Source of the DNA: Reticulitermes speratus
Lineage: Eukaryota > Arthropoda > Insecta > Blattodea > Rhinotermitidae
Direction: 5' to 3'
Assembly: GCA_021186555.1 (NCBI GenBank)
Contig: JAJKFL010000003.1
Coordinates: forward strand, 39,781,408 to 39,845,407
Length of the DNA: 64,000 nt
Shown: one piece after another, positions 25,182-36,800 of the stretch
Numbering within the stretch: the stretch's first letter is position 1
Layout: the number at the start of each line of letters is the position of its first letter
Position numbers and translations under genes: made by a program
Notes under the pieces: model-generated
Told to the model about the DNA's origin: nothing
The model's database searches: none
The model's input: only the letters and a program-made list of their open reading frames with translations

Positions 25182-26736
25182 CAGCAAACCCCTGCCATTT
25201 GCAGGCATTATGTTATAGAAAAATACCACAAATGGTGAAACTGATGTGTGAAGTTAAGACCCTATGGGATAAATGGGGTTGGGGAACCAAAGGCACATGA
25301 AACATGATATGCATGATAAATTAATGATTAATAAACACAAATCATTAGTGTTGATGTTGTACTGGAATGATGTTTTTCTGGCTGAAAGTTGTCAAGGTGG
25401 CCAAACAATGTAGAATGCATGGCAGAGAGTAGACAGGAGACTTAGTGAAGAAAGAGGTAGTCTTGATTGCTTTGCCTTCCTTTACATGTCCTTACACACT
25501 TCCTCATATGGTGCCATGACAGCCTTCATCTCATGCTTAAATTTCAGGCACCTGTCCATGAATTGGTCTTTCTTCAGATTGCTAGTAGTCAGCTGAGGCC
25601 TATTCACAACAGCACCAGGGTCTCTGTCGTCTGGTTCACTGCATCCTGTCATCTTTCCAAGGTCATCCTTGGTTAACTCAGCAGTACAACAGTCAAGAAC
25701 TTTCTGGATATCAGCCTCTGAATGTGGGAATCCTTCTGGAAATGTAAGGGATAATATGAGGATATCCCTTATTTTGTCCTGCTGGTTGTGGAATCCCTGG
25801 AAGTCATCAACTGCTTCTGGCTGGTCCATGGACTCCTTTATATTTAGTGTGCAAGTCAGGTGTGCTGTATGATTTCCAGCATTCACTGACACTAGCAAAG
25901 GTTTCTTCACATGCATCCACGATATTGCAGAAGGTGTGGCAAATGTAATAGCTATTGAATGTTGTGGCGATTCCCTCGAGTGGCTGTGGGAGTGAGGTGG
26001 TGTTTTTTTTGGCAGGTACTCAACTTGGATATTAGAATGGGTGAGGAAAATGCTGTAGATATGCTGGCGAGTGATGAAGGACAAGGAGGACCTTGAATGC
26101 TAGATTGTTGGACTTCACATGTAGTTTTCAAACCAGCCTTTACTGGCATGGCCTTCTCCCTCACCACAGCACCTCTGACTGAGACCCTTTCTGTTCCTCA
26201 TCTTGCTGCCATGTGCACACCCACACACACACACACAAGGCCTGTTCTATTTTGAAGAAAGGGGTTATGATGACTTACACAAGAAACTTTTGGACTCAGT
26301 GGAGCACTAGCCCTAATGCTTTCCCTGATCTTCATTTGTCTTGGTAAAACAAATCATCAGTTATTCATTTACAACATCGTGACACCTGACAAGAGCAGTC
26401 CTTACAACCCATTCCACTTATCCAGCACCTCCACTTTCTCTGAGACATTACTTTCCTTTTCTTCTTACGCTTAGGCTTTTCAGACATAATTATAGGACAA
26501 ACATGACAGTTCTAAAAATTGTGAAAAGTACAGGTGAAGTGCATTCTGTATGGCATGACACATAGAAAAGGTAGTTACTAAGTGAGACAGGGAGATAGAT
26601 GCAGTCTCTTGTGCATTACTGTATGCCAATGTAAACACAATCGTGAGTATGCAACCTACACTGCGATGCCACAATAATTCTTCCACGAGTAAGCATAATT
26701 GTGACGCACAAACCCATGAATGAGGAGGATCTACTG
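25182..26736 (-). mobile_element. Tigger/pogo DNA transposon with both ends, coding-dead
   Basis: A 1555-bp element flanked by TA at 25180 and 26737. Its ends are related inverted repeats: CAGCAAACCCCTGCCATTTG, and on the other strand CAGTAGATCCTCCTCATTCA. The minus strand encodes a decayed Tigger transposase. An N-terminal MSEKPKRKKKRKV with SQRE.VEVLDKW lies near 26480. DDE-region pieces include SLPQPLE, ATTFNSYYICHTF and CWKSY. The C-terminal tail is DDFQGFH, LTKDDLGKMTG, NRPQLTTSNLKK and MAPYEEVCKDM (25482-26084). The N-terminal and catalytic parts are broken by several frame changes, and a CA-rich run sits near 26220. It lies between the 3' ends of PFDN5 and NUDT17. Confidence 0.85.
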
Positions 26737-26861
26737 TACTTACTTTCATAAATAGCACAAATTAAGTATGTAGGTTATGTACAGAGTTCCCAGAAGCCAC
26801 AGATGTATTCAGAAGTAACTGCCAGAACTATATTATGACGAACACCTTGGTCCAAGATGAT

Positions 26862-28884
26862 TTACATCTTGCTGGAAATTGTGCCACTTGGTGGTTCTGT
26901 CCAACATTCCAGCCACTTTGTGAGTGCCAGCTGTGACCCTGTGTAAATCTCCCCATCCTGCCATAGCTCAGCATGGAACATTCTGTGGATGTTCAGTTCT
27001 GCAGGATGTGTCTGTCCATCTTCTCCAACAACAAACTGCTGTATTTTTTCAACTCCCTTATGCCCTAATTTTATTGATTGTACATTATCTCGTGATAGCC
27101 ATGTCGAAGCCTTGACCTCCTTCGGATCCAGCTAAAAGCAAATAAATGTAACATTTAAGCACTACACATAACATATTTAACCTTCTTCTTTTAAACAGTC
27201 ACCTGTATTGAGAGGCTAGCAAATAATTGCCCAAGTATGGCATGGCCTTGTATTATTCACTAATCATCCTATGAAGCTTAGCAATTTGAAGTTCTTAGGT
27301 CAATAATAAACAACCATTATTCAGTTTCTGTTGGGTATTTCAAATTGCATACTTCCATTTCATTAATCCTACTGTCTCAATCATCCTGCATTAACGCATA
27401 CCTAGAGTGAAATGGTTTGCATCATTTTACAGCTAGCCACACTACTTAACATATTCTTCTGAAATGTATTTTCATCATAAATACAAACATAAGGAGAACA
27501 TTTAATTTACATGATGGGGTCAGTCTGCACATTAAGCAGACTGTTAAATAACATGTGAATGAATGCAGCTCACTTTTATTCCAGCTTGTAACTGCTTCCA
27601 AGTTTCAGTGGATTTTGAATGGAAATAAAGGACAACATGGTGATTCCTAGGTTCACCCAAGGCAATCAGGGGTGGATATGCCGACTCCCAAAGACACAAC
27701 AGACGAGTTCTAGTATTCCTGGGATCCAACACAAGTCCCGTCTCCTCTTCAAGTTCTCTTAATGCACCATGTATGATTGATTCTCCCACTTCTGCAATTA
27801 ATTAAATTATATCAATCATAACCACAGTGAACAGTTAATGGTAAGTGGGTCACTTGACACCATGGCATGTCATGTACTCATACTAAAGTCACGCGTTTTC
27901 ACATCAACAATATTTAGTAACGTAGATGATTATCTCATGTGAAATTCTCATCATGAACTAGATGTGCAGTGATTAATTGGTGTTGCTACCAATTAGTGAC
28001 AACATGGTTTCCTGTAAAGCAGATGATTATATTAAAACCACCAAAGCTTCAGGCATCTATTTACAGCTTTCAACAGGCAAATACATTCATTTCCTTTCTG
28101 TATAATTCTTCTCATACTCCAGTCCTGTACCCTTGTTATGCAAGGAAGGCAATTTCTGAAGTATGAGGCTTTGACATGGCAAAGTAACATTGGAATACAA
28201 GGCTTGTCAGAAACCTTGTAAAAAAATGGTCTAGGAAGCTCACAAGTAAATACTGACCAACCAAAAAACTTGCACACGGCTTAACAGTCGCATTCCACTA
28301 ATGTTTCGTGGGTAGAGCTACAAACCTAGATGCCCTCCAGGTGGTACCCATGCCCTGGGGAAAGAACGCATGTGATCAGAACGTTGAGTCATCAGAACGT
28401 GAGAATCAAACGATTCCACAAGAACTGCAACTCCCACATAAATCCCTCTGCCTTGTAGTGGTATTACAGGTGTGCTACATTGATGTAGTCTCCACAGTGG
28501 GCATTCTGGTGAATGCTGCAAAAAAACGATTTGTGTCACTATGTAATCCTGCTATAACTGTTTATAACCTAAAGGTGTTGCATCAAATTTGGGACATACA
28601 TAAAGTGTTACGCAACCCAGTTCTTTATCATTTACTGCCACCGTGCTTTCTCTGTTTTCATGACTCAATTTGTTCCCTTGGTTCTGAGAGTACAGCAACA
28701 ACAAGTCATCTTGAACTGTGCAATTTATCGTTGTTGATTTCTCATTGGGTGAGAAATGATGTACTAAACATGTTAAAAAGTCCACTATTTTAGGTTTGTC
28801 ACATGTATCGTGCGCCCCTAAACCAACAAGTACTCTTTTCATACTGGTTACATTATTTAACGCTGCAGCCATTGCACTCCGCAT
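26862..28884 (-). CDS. NUDT17: Nudix hydrolase NUDT17, 4 exons
   Basis: Four minus-strand exons join in phase: 28600-28884 (ATG at 28884, donor GTATGT), 28326-28515, 27574-27791 and 26862-27131 (stop TAA at 26862-26864). They encode about 320 aa; human NUDT17 has 328. The Nudix box GX5EX7REUXEEXGU spans the exon 2/3 junction: GGHLEVGESIIHGALRELEEE then TGL. Other family strings are GRGIYVGVAVLVES, WVPPGGHL, LCLWESAYPP, HHVVLYF and the C-terminal LALTKWL. Nudix hydrolases cleave nucleoside diphosphates linked to another moiety using a metal held by the box glutamates; the REXXEE glutamates are all present. NUDT17's substrate is poorly defined, with mRNA decapping-type activity reported in vitro. 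Start choice: the first ATG after an upstream stop; a second ATG (MKRVLVG) 14 codons later is possible. It is divergent from UBE2Z and convergent with PFDN5. Confidence 0.93.
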
Positions 28885-30840
28885 TCCTCACATGGGAGAT
28901 TTTACTGAGACACTACGATGTACTTTCTGAACGTGTATTGTTTCACGTGCACCCATATTTACTCCTATTCTGTACACCACCAACGTTTTGTAACTATAAA
29001 TACCCACATCCACGGATCATTTGTCTACGCACACCAATCTGCAACATGGCGCTGTTATAATTACCAGTACAATAGTGGGATGTTCTGCATGCAACTACTA
29101 CTTCGTATTCCTCCCGTTGATATACAACATACTTCGGTACATGCTTTGACGTCATCATGAAGAATGGGTTTGATAGAAAAAAATATACCTATACAGACAG
29201 CAACTACACGACAAGTTAACAGTAAGTACTTACAACTGAAAAAATAACAGGACTGCTGATTAATGAAAATTCTCCTGATTAACATAATATGGAGATCTCA
29301 ATCTCTATTTTTATTATTTTATGATTGTTACACGAATTTTCTCTATGTTTGTCATTGCAACCTGTAGATGGCTTAGTATAATGAAACCGAAATATGCAGC
29401 TGAATATACTGAAGAAAATTACTTAATTGAGAGTTGTATTTGCCTTTTTAATGCCCAAATTTAATTTTGTTCACATAGTATCGTAGTCTGGAACATAAGG
29501 ATGTAATCTAATAAAAATAAATTATCGTAGGTACGTGACTTTTATTGATTAAAAATTGCTGCTGTTTAGTGTTACAATTCTGACATTTGATACACTCTTT
29601 GCTTGTAGCAGCAGTACCTTGGTTAGACAGCAGGCAATTTGCTTCCAACCTGTTCAAGATTGGTGTTTCGTGAGATGACCTGTGAAGCAATTTGTGCAGT
29701 GGGTCTATACGTTTAAATAACCCCGGGCCCGCCACGACAGTGTATCACATGTCAACAAATCAAGAAAACTTGGCCCGAATGTCTCACATACAGCAGGTTT
29801 ACAAATTATCATAAAGAAATAAAATCTGAAAGCGTAATTCCCGTGCCCTATGTCTACATTCATGATCAAAATTACCCAAATACAATTCGCTCTGCCTAAA
29901 TGCTGTTGTTTTGTATAGTTTCACGTTTGAAGCTAAATCGTTTTGTTATGAAACCAGACTCGTTATTTTCTCACTTTTGTGCCCTTAGAATAATAAAATA
30001 GCATGTTATGATGCGTTTCGCCGTGCGTTAATTCTAAACGCTTAGCTTTCGCTTCAAGCTAACAACGACCTATATGTGAAATCATAGTAGATTTTTAATG
30101 TACACATACCATTAAGGGTTGAGTATTAAGATAAATGCACGATGGAATGTATAATTACGCCTCATTTGATGGAAAGGATACACAGCAGTTTGTTAGTCAT
30201 TGTAAAATAAATGTACTCATAATACTCAAAGTACATTGAAATAGAAAAAATTCAATACGTAAGGTGATATACATTAAAGTTTTTATACTTATACAGAGTA
30301 TAATGTATTTCATAGCATAAAATTGTATAAGACATGATGCGAGCTTCGATATACTGCGTGACGTAAGCAATCCTGATGAACTGAATTGAGATCGAAGGGA
30401 TATTTTAAAATCATTTGTTCATTAGCGTTGAATTTGCTTCGTCTGTTGTGTTGCATCAACGATTGAATTGTTCATGAAAACAAATCAGTTTTTATGTGGT
30501 TGATAGCATGTGTTTAATGTTTGTAATACGATCACTGACTTTGGACAATTGCTCCTTTGAACATTTGTATTTAGCTGTTATTCATGTATTGTGTGCAGTT
30601 CTTGCCGAAATTCGTGTCTAATTCCTGTGCATTTAGTGCATATTATGCTCTGTGGTTGGTACTTGTTCAGAAATACGTTTGCGTTTTTGTTCCTGTTGTA
30701 ATAATCGTCAAAGTGACAAGAAATAAAAGGCACAAGGGGGTGCTAAATGTAGAATGGGTGTTCGTCGAATGTATTTGGTTTATATGCCACATGACGTAAG
30801 TATTGGTGATCATTGAATTGCCGGGAGTCTTCGTACAGCG
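28885..30840. other. Intergenic region between divergent NUDT17 and UBE2Z
   Basis: Nearly 2 kb shared by two divergent 5' ends, so it should hold both promoters. A CRE-type palindrome lies at 29147. The remainder is AT-rich with no repeat ends or convincing exon. The open frames here lack domains. Confidence 0.5.
29147..29154. promoter_or_regulatory. CRE/ATF-type palindrome TGACGTCA
   Basis: A perfect TGACGTCA lies 263 bases upstream of the NUDT17 start codon. This is the consensus for CREB/ATF factors. One such 8-mer in 64 kb can occur by chance, so function is only suggested by its position. Confidence 0.35.
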
Positions 30841-33800
30841 ATGGCAAAAATGCCCACTGTTACTCTCCCAACTTCTTCACTGAGCTCCGTAACTACGGAA
30901 TGGGACCCAATAACTAACTCTGATAAAGAAGTGGCTTCGAACCTGTGTTTAGTAAGAATCAAAAGGTGAGATATTTAAGTGTGTATGAGACGATGACAGA
31001 ATACATTCATAACACTTTTCTGACTTGCGATTCTTTAATTCTATATGTTTTCTTCTGTTATAATTATTGTTTTGTTATATTTAAATGGACAAACACATTT
31101 TGTTGTGTTCTTATGTATATAACATACTGATATAATCTGTATCCGGAGGTTACTGTAAACCATTATACGGATTGACAGAATGTATAATATGAAGAAATGA
31201 ATAAATAAATAAACTACAAGGTTTTTCTGGTATTTTGCTGGGTATAACAGTGTGGTACTTAGATGAGTTAGGGTAATAACTAGTGATGGATTAATAATGT
31301 AATATGTTCAGTTTTGCGTATTATATGTGGTCTTCCCACCCACAAGAATCCGTGGTTATTGCGGGTGTAGTACCTCGGTGAGTACAATAATATTGTATAA
31401 ACTAGAACTACATCCACCCAGCTTCCATAATTAGCTGTGTTGTCTTTCTCTCATTGGATATAGTAGATGACTGTAAGCCCATTTTTAGACTACTTTCGGC
31501 AGTGCCATAGCTCAGGCAGTTGTGGGCCTCTCTGGACGCCTGGGCTCAGTCCCAGGTGAGTCCACATGGTACTTGTGGCAGGCAAAGTAGCACTGGGACA
31601 GGTTTTTCTCAGAGTACTTAAGCTTTCCCATGTCAGTATTATTCCACCATTGTTTCATGCTTTTTCCTTTATCATGATGGTATGTAATCTTAGTAACTGG
31701 CAACGTTGTTAAATAAAACACTTAAGACTGCTTTTCTCCCTTAAAGGAAGATCCTAAGCCCTATTCCCCATTTCTCAAATTCCTCCCAAGTATACAATAT
31801 GTGAAACCACTCTTCCCCAGTTTGTCTTTCATCTTAATATTTGACATCCTCATTGGTATGTACATGCACAGTATATTTCACTGTTGTTCAGTAATTACAT
31901 ACATTCACAACGAACATATATATTTTCAACACAATTAGGCTACCAGTTTCAGCTCTATAGAGCCATCATCAGGCCTATACAGTAACTATGAAAATCAAAC
32001 TGTATATATTTTTTGAAAAGAATCCCCTTATTTTGTACAATTATATGTATAAAAATGGGGGGGGGGGAGGTTGCCTAAGAAAGGGTATGTCTTAACAATG
32101 AATATAAAAGATATAAAATTAAAATATAAAATACAAAAAGCATATAAGCATAAAAATGTGAATATAAAAAAGTGTATAAAACTATACATAAAATGGTGTC
32201 TGACTGTAGGATGTATATGCAGTGCTAATGTAAGAACGCCAGTATTAATCCTGTACTTTTATGTACGGATTTTCGTGCAACCGGATAGACTGATCCTGCA
32301 GGAAGGTTGGTTGTATAGACTTTTTCCCATACTCCTGGTATTTTGTGTGGTATCCATGCATGTACAATTTCCTAGGTTTTATTTTGTGTGGAGACGGGTT
32401 TTATGTAAGGCATGTATTTTCGCTGGTCCTTATGCTGCTTTCAACAGCACTGCTGTGTTTACGGTCTACTGTCCCAAATTATTTAATAGTACTCTTTCAT
32501 TTATTAGTCTGAAACTGTAAATGTTTAGTAACTCTTCTGTGTCTTAACAGTTTTGTCCATTTCCTCCACCAAGTAACTCATTATCAGTGCACTGTTCCAG
32601 CTGCTGTCTGTGCCTGGTTCTAAATCAGTGGTGCCATTGACTGTGCATTTCCAATTTACAACTTGTTATAGGATGATAGGGGAATTACAGTTATGGCTAA
32701 CAGGCGGTCAGAACTATGGTGCAGTCTGGTATTTATCCCATGCACAAAACTTTTACTTTTGTTGAGGTGAGGGAAAACCATGCAGCTGAATCTGCAACAA
32801 AGCTCACATCCCTGTGAAAGAAACCCATTTAGATCATTTAGTTGACTTTTCTTCTGGTGGTTGTTATTGCCTTAAGAAAACTGTATTCACCATATATATT
32901 CTAACAACTACACTATATTAGATATAATAATATACAAACATATGGTAAACCTCCTACATGTTTCGGCCTTTTCCGGCCGTCTTCAGGGAAGTATTCAGCA
33001 AAGAAAAATACAATAATGGTTGTTATGTCATAGATGTACAATATTAGAGTTAAAATACAAATACTGAATGATTAAAAAGTTTAAAAAGGATAGTACAGAA
33101 TGTATATCATAACAGTTATTATTTGATTGCAAACAAATATCTATTGTAGAAATTCATCTTCATTTACAGGATATGTCCCTGTGCCTCCTGTGGTTGTTTA
33201 TGTCACTGTGGATGAATGCACACTGTGATGCATGCATACATACGTACATACATACATATGTACGTATGTAATTTCATGGATCCATAAATGTGTCACAAAG
33301 ACAATAGGATGTGGAAGAAGTGATAAATACACAAAATATACCGAATTTTTACGATGTAAAATACTACAAACATTTTATAAAACTGTGTTATGGATCATCT
33401 TTACACATAAAAGATTCATCTACAGAGTAAAAGGAGTGTGTATTGAAGTATTTTCTTAATGCTACTTTAAATTTTGTCTTTTCATTCTTAAGGATTGTCA
33501 GACTGTGGTAAACTAATTAATATTGTATTTTTGTCTGTTTTTCCATTGCATTTCATAGAATTATTTTCTAATTTGTTTATAGTAATTCATATTTCTAACA
33601 TGTTTTGACCTTACTTAGCATCATTTTTCAAGCGTATCTGACTAAAATCATTGATCATTGTGTGTTACAGCATAACACTAAGATCATCAAAAACTAGACT
33701 GATAAAATCCAACTTTTCCTTCATAATCGTTTTTCAGGTTGTTCCAACATTTCTGAATACCCAGTTTTGAACAAGCACAGAAACAGTATAGCAGTTTTAC

Positions 33801-36800
33801 TTATAAAACTTGATGTCTGTTTTCCTGGGTAGTTGGTTTGGTGATATAAAACGTTCGTGAGACTCACTATTACAGCAGAAGGGGTACATCTTGAGACCGT
33901 CACTCTTAACCCATGTATTATTTCTTTTCACAGGGATATGATGTCCATATATAATGAACCACCTCCAGGCTTGTTTGTTGTTCCTGATGAGAAAGACATA
34001 ACCATTATTCACGCACTCATCACTGGCTCATTTGACACTCCATATGAAGGTGGATTTTTCTACTTCCTTATTCGCTGCCCATCCGACTACCCCATCAGGC
34101 CACCTCGAGTGAAGTTGATGACCACAGGTGCAGGAACTGTCCGTTTCAACCCAAACTTATACAAGTGTGGGAAAATATGTCTCAGCATTCTAGGGTAAGG
34201 CATTTTTGCAATTTATTTTTTATGGGTTGGTAAATATTTTGATGGTAAATTATAATTTCCTAATGAAAGCAACACTTTTGGAAAGCCTGTTCCCTATTCC
34301 ATTTGTTGTGTGTAATTTGTAGACATGTTCGTAAAACTGCGAAAAGTGACTATTAGCTTCATGTCTGTCCATCTGTCCACATGCAACAACTTGGTTTTCA
34401 CGGGATGGATTTTCATGAAATTTGATATTTGAGGATTTTTCGAAAAATCTGTCAAGAAAATTCAAATTTGATTAAAATCTGATGGGAATAATGGGTACTT
34501 TGTATGACGACATATGTACATTTATGATAATAGCTTGCTGAATTTTTCTGAGAATGAGACATGTTTCTGACAAACAGGCCACAGATGATGGTATAATGGT
34601 GCGCAGAAAAAATGTGTTTTGCATACAGGATAACTGAGACAAGAATGCAGACACACACTCATAATGTTTAATACTTATTGCTTTTCCATGGCAACAATGG
34701 TTACATGAATGCGCCTCAATTTTATGTTACACGTACATTGTCTCTCTTGCTTATTCTTCTTCCTGGTGTGCACTGAAACATAATTACAGATACTGTGGAG
34801 TTCAATGTGATTTTTAAATGTAATTTACAAAACTGAACAGTTTCACTAAGTTTATTCACATACATGTGTCTTCTTTAACAAGTTTTTATGAAATTTGGTA
34901 TTTCCAGTCATTAGTGAACTGTAGTAGCTGGATTCAGCTTTATTCCATACAAGATTATTTGGCTTGCAAATGTACAGTATTCCAAATTTAGATTTCTTCT
35001 ACTGCATGAATTTAAACTGCTGTCATACTGGGAATGTGGGGGTGGGGGGGTTGTATTTTTGACCCATGCAAGGCAGATACGTTGATGGCCAAAATTTGTT
35101 TTCGTTGGTATTATGTTTGCTGAATAAAAATTATTTCAGTCATTGTAGAATGCCATAATTTAAACAGCTGACAGACTTGTTAGTGACAGGGTCTAAGTAC
35201 ATAAGAGGTAATAGTTATGATGTGAGGTTGTAATGTTAGGTTAAAACACAAACAATTGAACCAAACTTACTTGTGTATGTACAGGCAGTTCTTGTTTTAC
35301 GCCGGGGTTATATTCCTGAAAAACGTCACGCAAATCAAACACAAAATTCCCATTTAAAACATTGTATTTCCTGGGGGTTATGGGACTGACAAGCTTATCC
35401 TATATAGTGTATGACTATACCACTAGTGGACATATGGACCTGTAGAGTATATATGTACTGTATATACAGTATATACACATTTCTATACAATATACATCCA
35501 TTTCTATACAATATATTTATTTATTTATAATGCGATAAAAATGTAAGAGACTCAACATCCAAAGTTTTTGGTACAGTTCATTCCAATAGGACTGTGGTAG
35601 TCTTGCTACCCAAACAAATACTTTAGTTCCTGACTTAGCACTTTCTTTAATTCTATCAGCATTATCACAAATTGTATGTACGCTACTATGAGTGAGTCTA
35701 ACATTACAGCATATGTCAACAATTCATTCACTTTTTTGAAGTCTGCTTATTACGTCTAATTTCTTTCAATACTGATTGTGTTTCGCTAATTTTTCACGTG
35801 GATTGCATTAGGTGATGCAGATTTATGTTTCTCACTCATATTGGTAAGAAAAGCCAATGCTGTTGAAGAGGAAAATAAATGATCTGCGTGGTTATATTAC
35901 CAACATAATCAATTCATACATGTGACTGATGGCATGATAGTGACACCACTTTCTGATAGCCTCCTACAGAACATAAGTAGGGCCATGGATCGTCTATGCC
36001 AAATTGCGTTAAATGGAAAATTATCACGTAAATTCGAAAAGTGTTGTAAATTTTGAAGTTGCATTAAAGCAAAATTGTGCAAAATGAAATTGCGTAAAAT
36101 GAGATCTGCCTGTAGTAGAATTCCTTTAATCTGGATGCTGACACTCCAGAAATCCTCATACTTTGGCAGTTGAGGAAAATAGTCCCAAGTCTGGAAGTCC
36201 TCCAAAAAGGCCTCCAAGAGTGTTTCTACATCAACCATTGTGGTATCTCCTGACTCCATGTCTCCTACTCCATGAACTTCTTCAGCTATGAAGACTCCTC
36301 TTCCACAGTCTCATGGTCCTTCAGCATCCCTGGTAGAAACTGAAGAGACTCCAGAAAAATAAATAGAAAAGGACCCTGATACCCCTGATTGAGCAGCTGA
36401 AGTGATATCCAAATGGAATACTCCTGTGAATAGTTGTGCAGCCCACATAGGAGCAGTAACAACAAATTTCCTCTAAAAACTTAGGTCAGTGTAGGTACTA
36501 TTTGATAACGTGAAATATTTGGTCATCCGGCACTTGTGCAGTCATGTGGGTGCTAGATTGAAAGATTTATTCTGTTTTGGATAGGTTTTGTATAAGTGAT
36601 ACTGATATGATGATAGGTAAGAAAATATGGTTGTTAACTACCGTATATTCTCGAATCTAATACGCATCCGAATCTAATACGCACCCAGTTTTTGGCGACT
36701 TCTTAAACGAAAAAAAGTTAGTTCGCGATTCTAATCCGCACCTTTCCTTCAACCACCCCTTGCCCACGGGGCGACTGATTGAATAATATTGGATGTTACC

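Noticed and set aside
28308-28793. 161-codon plus-strand open frame
   Set aside because: Antisense to NUDT17 exons 1 and 2, whose splice phases and Nudix motifs support the minus strand.
32071-32520. 149-codon plus-strand open frame after a hammerhead-like hairpin
   Set aside because: Low-complexity, Lys/Ile/Tyr-rich start and no recognisable domain. It may be part of a repeat but cannot be called a gene.
33590-33640. Degenerate hairpin resembling the same family (minus strand, TCAAAACATG)
   Set aside because: The CTGANGA core is unrecognisable and only the right half is similar. Possibly a very old copy, not counted.
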